DNA from: Bacillota bacterium
Lineage (GTDB): Bacteria; Bacillota; Sulfobacillia; JAIMAT01
Assembly (NCBI GenBank): GCA_029961055.1
Contig: JASBVM010000036.1
Coordinates: 1-37,118, forward strand
Length of the DNA: 37,118 nt
Reading direction: 5' to 3'
Shown here: piece after piece, positions 8,450 through 17,724 of the stretch
How positions within the stretch are numbered: the first letter of the stretch is position 1
Layout: every line of letters begins with the position of its first letter
Translations under genes and position numbers: made by a program
The notes under the pieces: generated by a model
Databases searched by the model: none
Told to the model about the DNA's origin: nothing
Seen by the model: only the letters and a program-made list of their open reading frames with translations

Positions 8450-8460
<11 letters not shown>
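8146..8460 (+). CDS. groES: Co-chaperonin GroES
   Basis: GroES caps the GroEL folding chamber. The 104-residue protein shows the N-terminal [19 protein letters not shown] strand, the mobile loop [19 protein letters not shown] that contacts GroEL, VLAVGKG, and the C-terminal [20 protein letters not shown]. It is a few residues longer than usual because of the MSVAQSS extension. The start ATG is preceded by GGGAGGAGG at a slightly long distance. It is the first gene of the CIRCE-controlled operon and is followed 63 bp later by groEL. Confidence 0.98.
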
Positions 8461-10140
<1,680 letters not shown>

Positions 10141-10182
10141 GGATGCCACCCGATCCGCCGGGCCCGGCGCCCGGCTGGAGGA

Positions 10183-10212
10183 AGCGGCCCCGCCGGCACA
10201 GGCGGGGCCGCT
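10183..10212 (+). terminator. Strong hairpin after groEL, probable terminator
   Basis: A perfect 12-bp stem (AGCGGCCCCGCC pairing with GGCGGGGCCGCT) encloses a 6-base loop and begins 43 bp after the groEL stop. No T-run follows, so termination may be intrinsic without a U-tract or may need a factor. Its position and stability make a groESL terminator the likeliest role. Confidence 0.65.
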
Positions 10213-10522
10213 GGCTTGTCCGGCGCTCTCCTCCGGGCCGCGGTGGCAAGAAACGCAGATCGAAACCTGTGGTCCTCGGGTGGAGACCCGAGGTTGCGCG
10301 AGCCGAAATACCCCACCCCGTAGTGCAAACGGACCGGCGGCCTGACCGGTCTGGTCCCCAGCCCATACACCCGTGGCAGGTATATCCACCCTAGCCCCAC
10401 CCGGTCACCCCAGATCGCTCTGCGGGGAGATTCACCACCGGGCGCCGTCTGGCATCTGTGGAGGCGATCGAAACGCCACCTGGCGCAGGTGGACGACGAC
10501 ACGGCAGAAGTGGGGGAATCGG
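10213..10522 (+). other. Gene-free leader region before the molybdoenzyme operon
   Basis: About 310 bp between the groEL hairpin and the molybdoenzyme start hold no convincing gene. Two inverted repeats stand out. One is 10274-10293, stem CCTCGGGT/ACCCGAGG around a GGAG loop. The other is 10476-10492, CCACCTG-GCG-CAGGTGG, 30 bp before the start codon. Candidate -10 boxes (for example CATACA near 10366) lack a matching -35, so I do not place a promoter. I could not fit this region to a riboswitch class that I recognise. Confidence 0.5.
10476..10492 (+). promoter_or_regulatory. Palindrome just upstream of the molybdoenzyme gene
   Basis: The 7-bp perfect arms CCACCTG and CAGGTGG are separated by GCG. 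The site lies 30 bp before the ATG at 10523, where an operator or a 5'-leader hairpin would act. It does not match the FNR or CIRCE consensus. Confidence 0.4.
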
Positions 10523-12898
10523 ATGGGTTGGACTACGGGAATCGGGAAGAGGCGGGTCACGCGCCGGCGCTTCCTCACGGGGGCCGCGACCGCCACCGCC
10601 GCCGCGGGCCTGGGGCTCAGGCTCCTGGAGGAGCCCGCCTGGCTGACCAAGGCCCGAGCGCAGGGGCCGGAGCGGGCGGGATCGGGGGAGAGGCACGCCT
10701 TCACCGTCCACTCGCCCAACTGCTGGCAGGCCTGCCCGCTCACGGCCACGGTGCGCGACGGGCGCCTGGTCAGGGTGGAGCCGGCCAAGCTGCCGGACCA
10801 GGATTACCAGCGCATCTGCCTCAGGGGACTGAGCGAGATTCAGCGCCTCTACGGGACGGACCGGCTGCGCTATCCGCTCAAGCGGGTGGGAAAGCGCGGC
10901 GAGGGCAAATGGCAGCGGATCACGTGGGATGAGGCCATCGCCACCATGGTGGACCGGTTCAAGGCGGCGCGGGAGAAGTACGGGCCCTCCGGCCTGGCAC
11001 TGGTCACGCTTTCCGGGAACTACGGCGCCTTCAACGGTTCCACCGCGCGCCTGGCCAACCTGCTCCAGGCCACCGCCCCGGTGGGCAGCATCGACCTGAA
11101 CACGGCCACCGGCTGGACCCGCGTCGGGGGCGGTCCGGTCTTCGGCTACGACGCCAGCGAGCCCCTGGACTGGGTCAACTGCCGGACCATTCTCCTCTGG
11201 GGCTCCAGCGTGGCCGAGACCCAGGTCCACAGCACGTACTTCCTGCTTCAGGCCCTGGACCAGGGCGCGACGCTGGTGGTGATCGATCCGCGGTTCTCGA
11301 CCATCGCCTCCAAGGCGGACATCTGGGTGCGCCCGAAGCCCGGTACGGACGCCGCCCTCGGGCTGTCCATGCTCGACGTGATCCTGCGCGAGAACCTCTG
11401 GGATAGGGACTTCGTCCTCGCGCACACGACGGCCCCGTTCCTCGTCCGGAAAGACAACGGAAAGTTCCTGCGGGCCGGCGAGGCGGGCCTCCCGGGCGAC
11501 CCCGAGCGTCGCGTCCTCTGGGACTCCGGCAAGGGAGGGCCCGTCGCGGAAGGGACCCCGGGGGCGGTGCCGGCCCTCACCGGCTCCTTCACGGTCCACG
11601 GGACGGAGGTCCGGCCCGCCTTCCAGATCCTGGCGGACGAGGCGGCCAGATACTCGGGCGAGCGGGGCACGGCGGTCCACGGCGTACCCGTCGCCACGGT
11701 GGAGCAGGTGGCCCGGCTCTATGCGACCCGGCGCCCGAACGGCATTTACTTCGGCATGGGAACCGACAGGTACTTCAATGGCGACCGCGCCGGGCAGGCG
11801 ATGGCCACGCTCGCCGCCTTCACGGGTGGATTCGGGCAGTCCGGCAACATCCAGGGGATGTACTTCACCTACTACGGCAACCCCAAGTTCGACGCCCCCA
11901 CCGGGACGACGGCGCGGTATGTGCCTTTCATCGACTGGTACGAGGACATCCGGGAGCATCCCATCGGCGCCATGTGGGTGACGTGCGGCGACATCTACAA
12001 CCAGCTGCCGGATCGGAGCAGGGTGAAGGCGATCTGGGACTCCATCCCCTTCATCGTCGTCTCCGACCTGGTGATGACGCCGACCGCGCAGAACGCGGAC
12101 CTCGTGCTCCCGGCGGCCCATTACTACGAGACGACGGAACCGCTGGCGGAGGGAGCACACCCCTACGTGCTCTTCCGTGAGGCGGCCGTCGAGCCGTTGG
12201 GAGAGGCCCGGCCCGACTGGGAGGTCCAGAAGGAGATCGCCAAGGCGTTCGGCTTCGGTGCCTATTTTGACAAGAGCATGCAGGAACTGGTCGCCGAGTG
12301 GCTGGACAGCGACATGATGCGGTCGGCCGGGGTGACCGCCGAACGGCTCATGAAGGAACACGCGGTTCGCGTGCGGCCGAAGCAGAACGGCCGACCCTAC
12401 CACGCCCCCGCCCGGTCGCAGCACCCCGACGGGCTGTTCCACGTCTACAACGAGGAAGGCGTGCAGGCCGGGGTAGCCTATGCGACGTACATCCCCGCAG
12501 CCGAGGCCACGGACGCCGAGCTCGCGAAGAGGTACCCGCTGGTCTTCAACACCCAGCACGGCCGCTGGCGGGTTCACTCGCAGCTCGCCAACGTCCCCAT
12601 GTTGCGGGAACTCTCGGTTCGCCCCGTGGTGGAGATCAACCCTGCGGACGCGGAGGCCCGCGGCATCCGCGAGGGCGACGTGGTCGAGGTCTTCAACGAT
12701 CGCGGCCATGTCGTCGCCCACGCCCGCATCGCCCCGGCCATGATGCCGGGCATGGTCAACCTCCAGCAGGGTTGGTGGGACGAGCACTACATCGAAGGCC
12801 ACCATCAGGAGCTCACCCACCAGAAGCGGAACATCGTCGGGAACTTCGCCTTCTTCGACATCCGTGTCGAGGTCCGCAAGAAGACGGGGGTGGCGTAG
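10523..12898 (+). CDS. Tat-exported molybdopterin oxidoreductase, catalytic subunit (DMSO reductase family)
   Basis: This is the 791-residue catalytic subunit of a bis-MGD molybdoenzyme. A Tat signal spans about residues 8-47, with TRRRFLTG and a following hydrophobic Ala-rich stretch ending near ARAQ, so the enzyme works outside the membrane. The N-terminal cluster motif is H63-x3-C67-x3-C71-x27-C99: His replaces the first Cys, as in the NarG branch. The downstream RICLRG...DRLRYPLKRVGKRGEGKW is DmsA-like. D191 in SIDLNTATG is a candidate Mo ligand, but the alignment is uncertain. The C-terminal MGD-binding domain is present (FNTQHGRWRVHSQLANVPML). I chose the ATG at 10523 because it places the Tat motif at the N-terminus. 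Substrate is unknown: sulfur compounds, DMSO, N-oxides or oxyanions are all possible. Confidence 0.9.
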   Translation: MGWTTGIGKRRVTRRRFLTGAATATAAAGLGLRLLEEPAWLTKARAQGPERAGSGERHAFTVHSPNCWQACPLTATVRDGRLVRVEPAKLPDQDYQRICLRGLSEIQRLYGTDRLRYPLKRVGKRGEGKWQRITWDEAIATMVDRFKAAREKYGPSGLALVTLSGNYGAFNGSTARLANLLQATAPVGSIDLNTATGWTRVGGGPVFGYDASEPLDWVNCRTILLWGSSVAETQVHSTYFLLQALDQGATLVVIDPRFSTIASKADIWVRPKPGTDAALGLSMLDVILRENLWDRDFVLAHTTAPFLVRKDNGKFLRAGEAGLPGDPERRVLWDSGKGGPVAEGTPGAVPALTGSFTVHGTEVRPAFQILADEAARYSGERGTAVHGVPVATVEQVARLYATRRPNGIYFGMGTDRYFNGDRAGQAMATLAAFTGGFGQSGNIQGMYFTYYGNPKFDAPTGTTARYVPFIDWYEDIREHPIGAMWVTCGDIYNQLPDRSRVKAIWDSIPFIVVSDLVMTPTAQNADLVLPAAHYYETTEPLAEGAHPYVLFREAAVEPLGEARPDWEVQKEIAKAFGFGAYFDKSMQELVAEWLDSDMMRSAGVTAERLMKEHAVRVRPKQNGRPYHAPARSQHPDGLFHVYNEEGVQAGVAYATYIPAAEATDAELAKRYPLVFNTQHGRWRVHSQLANVPMLRELSVRPVVEINPADAEARGIREGDVVEVFNDRGHVVAHARIAPAMMPGMVNLQQGWWDEHYIEGHHQELTHQKRNIVGNFAFFDIRVEVRKKTGVA

Positions 12899-13579
12899 GT
12901 GTCGGATCGTCCGATGGGCACCCCGGGTCGGAAGTGGGGCATGGCGATCGACCTGCAGCGTTGCGTCGGCTGCTGGACCTGTTCGATCGCCTGCAAAGTG
13001 GAGCACAACGTGCCGATGGGCCTGACCTGGAACCGGATCCTCACCGAGGGCGGCGCCGCCATCGACGAGCCCAAGGGCACCTACCCGGATCTGGAGATGC
13101 AGTATATCCCGGTGGCCTGCCAGCACTGCGAGGACGCACCCTGCGTCAAGGTGTGCCCCGTCTCCGCCACGTACAAGCGGGCCGACGGAATCGTCGCCAT
13201 CGATTACGACCGCTGCATCGGCTGCCGCTACTGCATGGCCGCCTGCCCTTACGGCGTGCGGGTCTTCAACTGGGGCGAGCCGGTGCCCCTGGTCGCCGGT
13301 GTCAAGCTGGGCGATGCGGCGGTGCCCGATCGCCGGCGCGGCGTCGTGGAGAAGTGCGACTTCTGCATGGAGCGCGTCGACCGCGGCGAGCAGCCGTTCT
13401 GCGTCGAGGTCTGCCCGGAGAGGGCGCGGGTGTTCGGGGATCTCAACGATCCCAACAGTGAGGTGTCCGTCCTGATTCGCGAGAAGGGCGGCACCCAGCT
13501 CTTGGCCGAGGCCGGGACCCGGCCCCAGGTCTACTACCTGCCGCGCCAGCGGCAGCGCAGGGAGATGCAGATCGGATGA
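12899..13579 (+). CDS. Four-cluster Fe-S electron-transfer subunit (DmsB/PsrB-like)
   Basis: This 226-residue protein carries four cysteine groups that would bind four cubane clusters and wire the catalytic subunit to the membrane anchor: CVGCWTCSIAC (about 22-32), CQHCEDAPCVKVCP, CIGCRYCMAACP and CDFCMERVDRGEQPFCVEVCP. All sixteen expected cysteines are present. It has no signal peptide and should be carried out by the Tat signal of its partner. The GTG start follows the stop of the catalytic gene without a gap, and the stop overlaps the next gene in an ATGA junction. Its length matches DmsB and PsrB rather than the longer NarH or EbdB type, despite the NarG-like His ligand in the catalytic subunit. 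Confidence 0.94.
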   Translation: MSDRPMGTPGRKWGMAIDLQRCVGCWTCSIACKVEHNVPMGLTWNRILTEGGAAIDEPKGTYPDLEMQYIPVACQHCEDAPCVKVCPVSATYKRADGIVAIDYDRCIGCRYCMAACPYGVRVFNWGEPVPLVAGVKLGDAAVPDRRRGVVEKCDFCMERVDRGEQPFCVEVCPERARVFGDLNDPNSEVSVLIREKGGTQLLAEAGTRPQVYYLPRQRQRREMQIG

Positions 13580-14802
13580 GCGTGGCGACGAAGTCCGGCG
13601 TGGCGCGCCGCCAAGCGGGCGGGTTCACGGCGTGGATGGCGGTGCTGGCCGCGGTGGCGCTTGCGGGCTTGCTGGGGTGGATCTACCAGCTGAGCCGCGG
13701 CCTGGTGGTCACCCACATGCGGGACGTGACCAGCTGGGGCCTCTACATCACCGCCTTCATGTTCTTCGTGGGGCTCTCGGCGGGCGGCCTGATCATCTCG
13801 GCGGCGGCCAACCTCTTCAACGCCAAGCACTTCAAGCCGGTGGCGCTGCCGGCGCTGGTGCTCTCGCTCGCCTCGATCCTGGTCGCGGCAGCCCTGATCA
13901 TCGTGGACCTGGGCATGCCCCAGCGGATCCTCAACCTCGTGCTCCACCCGCAGTTCGTCTCGCCGCTGATGTGGGATGTCTTGGTGATCACCACCTACAT
14001 CCTGGTCGAGGTGGCCTACCTGTGGGCCATGGCGACCCGGAGGGCCTCCGTCGTCCGCCTGCTGGCCATGGTGGCGCTTCCGGTGGCGGTCCTCGTCCAC
14101 TCGGTCACCGCCTGGATCTTCGGCCTGCTCGTGGCGCGGCCCTACTGGAACTCGGCCATCATGGCCCCGCTCTTCGTCGCATCGGCGTTGGACTCGGGGC
14201 TGGCGCTCCTGATCGTCGTCCTGTGGCTGCTCCACCGCGCCGGTCTCTGGAGGGTGGAGCGCACCCAGTTCCATCAACTGGCGAATCTGCTGGCCGTCCT
14301 GGTTCCGGTGGACCTCTTCATGATGGCGGCGGAGATGCTGACCGGAACCTATGCGGGGTCGGGAACGGCCGAGGGTGCGTTCATGCTGCGCGCGATGACC
14401 GGGCCCTATGCCTGGGCGCTCTGGACGGAGATCGGCTTGGCCCTGGTCGCCTTCGTCGCCCTCTGCTGGGAGCGCGTCCGGACCCATCCCTCGGCGGTGG
14501 CAGGGCTCTCCGTCCTGGTGGTGCTGAGCGTCTTCTTCAAGCGCATCGCCCTGATGGCGGGTGCGATGACCGAGCCGTACCTCCACCTGCCGCCGGGCGT
14601 CAGCATGGGGGAGCCCCAGCCGGCGGGGACGGCGGTCTTCCAGACCAGCCAGATGTACGCTCCCTCGGCCCTCGAGTGGCTGATCTTCGCAGGTGTGGTG
14701 GCCACGGCGGCGCTCGCCTTCAGCTGGGTGGCGCGCTCCTGGCTGGCACCGCTCTGGGCTTCCATGGGCCGGCCGGAGAGCTACGCCGAAGAGCATGCCT
14801 AG
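13576..14802 (+). CDS. NrfD/PsrC-like membrane anchor subunit, about 10 TM helices
   Basis: This 408-residue integral membrane protein has about ten hydrophobic helices (near 17-38, 55-83, 90-115, 131-155, 165-190, 195-220, 233-258, 275-298, 305-330 and 362-388). It belongs to the NrfD/PsrC superfamily, which anchors the enzyme and exchanges electrons with quinone. The segment WGLYITAFMFFVGLSAGGLI is characteristic of the family. H and W in VHSVTAWIFG (about 176-185) are candidate quinone-site residues. At about 400 residues it resembles the longer ActC/QrcD-like forms more than the eight-helix PsrC. The ATG overlaps the stop of the Fe-S subunit. Direction of electron flow cannot be read from sequence. 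Confidence 0.9.
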   Translation: MSVATKSGVARRQAGGFTAWMAVLAAVALAGLLGWIYQLSRGLVVTHMRDVTSWGLYITAFMFFVGLSAGGLIISAAANLFNAKHFKPVALPALVLSLASILVAAALIIVDLGMPQRILNLVLHPQFVSPLMWDVLVITTYILVEVAYLWAMATRRASVVRLLAMVALPVAVLVHSVTAWIFGLLVARPYWNSAIMAPLFVASALDSGLALLIVVLWLLHRAGLWRVERTQFHQLANLLAVLVPVDLFMMAAEMLTGTYAGSGTAEGAFMLRAMTGPYAWALWTEIGLALVAFVALCWERVRTHPSAVAGLSVLVVLSVFFKRIALMAGAMTEPYLHLPPGVSMGEPQPAGTAVFQTSQMYAPSALEWLIFAGVVATAALAFSWVARSWLAPLWASMGRPESYAEEHA

Positions 14803-14841
14803 CGGGTCCGCGGAGCGGCCCGCGCCTGACAGGGGGATGCG

Positions 14842-16119
14842 GTGGTGCTGGGACCGGCGCTGGAGAGCCTGGAGCGTCTGATCCGACGCTGGGAGGCGGC
14901 GCCGGTCCGCTTCCGGCCGGAGCGCTGCGTCCGGGGGCGCCACGCCGCGGGCGGGTGCAGGGCTTGTGTGGTGGCCTGCCCCTTCGGGGCCATTCGCCTG
15001 GGGCCGCCTGCCTCCCCCTCCGCGGTGGAGGTGGACGGCGCGCGCTGCAAGGGGTGCGGGCTCTGCATCCCGGCCTGTCCCACCGAGGCCCTCGACGGGA
15101 CCGTGTGGGCGGCCCCCGGGGGAGCGACCTCCTTCCGCTGCGCCGGAGCGGGCGCCGCGCGCCGTGACGAGGCGACCGTGCCCTGCCTCGGCGCCCTCGA
15201 CCTGCCCGTCCTGCTCGAGGGGACGGTCCGCGACATGAGAGCAGTCCGCGGTCGGTGCGAGGGATGCGCCCTGGCACCGGGCTGGGCCGCCTTCGAGCGG
15301 CGCCTGGCCCAGGCACGGGAGCTGGCGCTCCTCAACGGCCTCGATCTGCGCTGGGCGGTGGTGGAGGAGGCGGAGGTGCAGGGGAGCGAAGAGAGAAGCC
15401 CGGCGGGCAGCGGGGAGAGCGGGGCAGGCGCCTCCGCGGCAGCAGGGGCATCAGCGGCCGTGGTCCGCCGCCTGTCGAGGCGGGAGTTCTTCCGCGCGGC
15501 GAGGCAGGAAGCGGCCGCCGACCTGGTGGCCGCAGCCCTGCCGGAGCCTGCGCCCCGGCTCTGGGCCGGCGGACGGCTGCCCCACGCGACCGGGAGGCGC
15601 CGCCGAGAGCTCGCGCGCTGGTGGCCGCTCGAGGTGGGAGCTGCGCCTGGGCCGGCTGCCCCGGAGGGGGAGGTGGAGCTGCCCCTCTGGCGTCTGCGGC
15701 TGGAGCGGAGCGAGGGCTGGGGCGGATGCGCGGGCTGCGGCATCTGTGCCGAGGTCTGCCCCGAGGGCGCGCTCGGTTGGCAGGCGGCTGCCGGGCCGGC
15801 AGCGATCCCGGGCCGGGCGGCGGGCGAGGGCGCGGTGCGGAGCGCCCTGGCGTTCGAGGCGTGGCGCTGTTCCGGCTGTGGGCTCTGCCGGGATGTCTGC
15901 CCGGCGGGCGGACTCCACCTGGAACCCGGCCTCCTCCCGCTCTCGCCCGAGCCGTCGGTCCTGGTGGAGGGCTATCGTCAGCCGTGCGCCCGCTGCGGCA
16001 CGCCCTTCTTCTCCAGCCGCCAGGAGAGTCTCTGCCCGGCCTGCCGCCTGGATGCGAGCCTGGTGATCGCTCCGATGCTCGGTCCGGGAGGCGGCGACGC
16101 CGGTGGCGAAGGGGGATGA
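14842..16119 (+). CDS. Multi-cluster ferredoxin with internal twin-arginine motif and zinc-ribbon tail
   Basis: This is a 425-residue iron-sulfur protein. Its N-terminal pair of 4Fe-4S motifs uses C29, C39, C42, C46 and C69, C72, C75, C79. Then comes a segment with C100, C115, C139 and C142 (VPCLGALD, RCEGC) that loosely recalls MvhD-like delta subunits. A low-complexity linker leads to RRLSRREFF (about 209-217), a Tat-like twin-arginine placed mid-protein. A second ferredoxin pair uses C296-C306 and C343-C353, and a C-terminal zinc-ribbon-like CARCGT...CPAC (382-401) follows. There is no N-terminal signal or membrane segment. The start is GTG at 14842 with AGGGGG upstream. It lies between the anchor and the chaperone, so it probably serves the same complex in electron transfer or assembly. 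No exact family name is assigned. Confidence 0.85.
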   Translation: MVLGPALESLERLIRRWEAAPVRFRPERCVRGRHAAGGCRACVVACPFGAIRLGPPASPSAVEVDGARCKGCGLCIPACPTEALDGTVWAAPGGATSFRCAGAGAARRDEATVPCLGALDLPVLLEGTVRDMRAVRGRCEGCALAPGWAAFERRLAQARELALLNGLDLRWAVVEEAEVQGSEERSPAGSGESGAGASAAAGASAAVVRRLSRREFFRAARQEAAADLVAAALPEPAPRLWAGGRLPHATGRRRRELARWWPLEVGAAPGPAAPEGEVELPLWRLRLERSEGWGGCAGCGICAEVCPEGALGWQAAAGPAAIPGRAAGEGAVRSALAFEAWRCSGCGLCRDVCPAGGLHLEPGLLPLSPEPSVLVEGYRQPCARCGTPFFSSRQESLCPACRLDASLVIAPMLGPGGGDAGGEGG

Positions 16120-16850
16120 TGAGCATGGCGCGAAAGGGCTTGGCGGAGGCGAGCCGGCTGAAGAGCCGTGCGGGCAACCGGCATCTCGTCTACCACATGC
16201 TGTCCGCGGCCTGGAAACCGCCCAGCGACGGACTTTTCCATGACCTGGGCAGCGGTCTCTTCGCCCAGAGTCTCGAGCTCCTGCTGGGCGGGCTGTACGA
16301 GGCGGAAGGGCTGCAGCTGTCCGGGCTCGGGGAGGACTTCGCCGCGCTCCGGCCGGCCACCGCGGGTCCGGCCGTCTTGCGGGACGAACTCGGGGCCGAG
16401 TACATCCGCCTCTTTGTGGCCAACGTCCACGTGCCCTGCCCACCGTACGAGTCGGCGTGGCGGGAGCGCCCGGACCAGGAGTCGTTCGGGCAGCTGTGGG
16501 GCGGGAGCACGCTGGACGTGCTGGCCGCCTACCGGGAGGCGGGCCTGGAGCCGGCGGAGGGGATCGACGACGTGCCCGACCACCTGGGGATGGAACTCGA
16601 GTTCATGGCGCATCTGGCTCGCGAGGAGTCCGAGGGATGGCGCGCGGCCGACCCCGACACCGCTCGCTCGTTCCAGGAGCGCGAACGGCGCTTCCTGACC
16701 GGGCACCTGGCGGTCTGGGTTCCGGATTTCTGCAGGGCCGTCCGGCGCGAGGCGGACCTCCCCTTCTACCGCGGCTTGGCCCGGGTCACGGAGGCCTTCA
16801 TCCTGTGGGAGAGGGACTCCAGCCTCCCGGCGCCTGCGCCGCCCGCATGA
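16116..16850 (+). CDS. TorD-family molybdoenzyme chaperone
   Basis: TorD/DmsD-type chaperones bind the Tat signal of a molybdoenzyme and hold it until the cofactor and clusters are in place. This helical protein of about 244 residues shows the family marks LGAEYIRLFVANVHVPCPPY followed by ES and later PDHLGMELEFMAHLA. The ATG at 16116 overlaps the ferredoxin stop (ATGA). The in-frame ATG at 16125 has better spacing from GAAGGGGG, so the true N-terminus may be three residues shorter. As the last gene of the operon that begins at 10523, its client is most likely the Tat-exported catalytic subunit. Confidence 0.88.
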   Translation: MMSMARKGLAEASRLKSRAGNRHLVYHMLSAAWKPPSDGLFHDLGSGLFAQSLELLLGGLYEAEGLQLSGLGEDFAALRPATAGPAVLRDELGAEYIRLFVANVHVPCPPYESAWRERPDQESFGQLWGGSTLDVLAAYREAGLEPAEGIDDVPDHLGMELEFMAHLAREESEGWRAADPDTARSFQERERRFLTGHLAVWVPDFCRAVRREADLPFYRGLARVTEAFILWERDSSLPAPAPPA

Positions 16851-16964
16851 ACTCGGACGCGCCCAGGCTGTGGCCCGGGCGCCGCCGGTCGCGGGGGAGG
16901 GACGGGGAGCTCCCGCGGAGGGCATGGACTTCCTCCCGGCCCGGGCTTCGGCGGCGGCCGGGGG

Positions 16965-16996
16965 ATCGACCGGGGGCCGTATCGACCGGGGGCCGT
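16965..16996 (+). repeat. Perfect 16-bp tandem duplication before the CBS gene
   Basis: ATCGACCGGGGGCCGT occurs twice head to tail (16965-16980 and 16981-16996), followed by a looser repeat of CCGTGGAG. It lies in the 172-bp spacer between the chaperone gene and the CBS-ACT gene, ending 26 bp before the ATG. Confidence 0.9.
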
Positions 16997-17022
16997 GGAG
17001 AGCCGTGGAGGGGTGAGGGGCG

Positions 17023-17724
17023 ATGTTCGTCAGGAAGATCATGATCGACGACGTGGTCAGCGTCCCGGACAACGCCACCCTGGACGAGGCCCGGGCGGTG
17101 ATGGAGGCCCGGAGGCTCCGCGCGGTCCCCGTGGTCCATGAGGGGCGACCCGTGGGGGTGCTGGAGCTGCTGGAGCTCCACCGCCTGGGCGTGGGCCACC
17201 CCTCGCCCGAAGCGCCGGGCACCCGGCTGGTCTCGGCGCTGATGCAGCCGGCCCCTCCCACGGTGACGCCCGACACGCCCTTCGAGGAGGCGGCCGCGCG
17301 CATGGCGGGCCAGACGGTCAGCTTCCTGCCCGTGGTCGACGACCGGGGGCTGCTGGTCGGCGTGGTCACCCGTGACGCGCTCTTCCGCCAGATGCTCCAC
17401 CTCCTGGGCTGGGACCGGCCGGACATCCCCCGCCTGGCGCTCCTGGTGCCCGAGCAGCCGGGACAGGTGGAGCGGATCGGCCGCACCGTCCGCGAGATGG
17501 GCGGCAACATCACCCACATGGCCACCGACCGTTCGGAGACCTTCGGCCTCTACACCCTGCTCCTGCGCATCCAGGTGGGCGACTTCGACCGCCTGGTGGA
17601 GGCGCTGGAGCGCCAGGGGTTCCGGACGCTGGACCGCTCGCATCCCGCCTCCGCGCGGCCGGTCTCGGCGGGGTCGGACGGCGACGGGGCCGGTGCGGAT
17701 CAGTCGCCGGAACGCGGCGCGTAG
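17023..17724 (+). CDS. CBS-pair plus ACT domain protein (AcuB-like)
   Basis: This is a 233-residue cytoplasmic protein. Two CBS motifs form a Bateman module that usually binds adenine nucleotides: MIDDVVSVPDNATLDEARAV (from residue 7) and ALMQPAPPTVTPDTPFEEAA (from about 72), each followed by the typical PVV and VGVL/VGVV strands. An ACT-like domain begins near residue 137 (PRLALLVPEQPGQVERIGRT) and continues through GGNITHMATDRS. This CBS-CBS-ACT order is that of AcuB-like proteins. The tail is disordered. It may sense energy state, but no target is shown. The 3' end overlaps the convergent gene by 25 bp. A strong G-rich site, GAGGGGTGAGGGG, precedes the ATG. Confidence 0.85.
   Translation: MFVRKIMIDDVVSVPDNATLDEARAVMEARRLRAVPVVHEGRPVGVLELLELHRLGVGHPSPEAPGTRLVSALMQPAPPTVTPDTPFEEAAARMAGQTVSFLPVVDDRGLLVGVVTRDALFRQMLHLLGWDRPDIPRLALLVPEQPGQVERIGRTVREMGGNITHMATDRSETFGLYTLLLRIQVGDFDRLVEALERQGFRTLDRSHPASARPVSAGSDGDGAGADQSPERGA

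Noticed and set aside
10213-10522. A molybdenum-cofactor riboswitch before the molybdoenzyme operon
   Set aside because: The position would fit and two stems are present, but I cannot match the conserved core of that class. It is left as an undefined structured leader.
10391-13126. A minus-strand open frame of about 900 codons opposite the molybdoenzyme genes
   Set aside because: It is antisense to clear Fe-S and molybdopterin protein genes, with no recognisable domain and no ribosome site.
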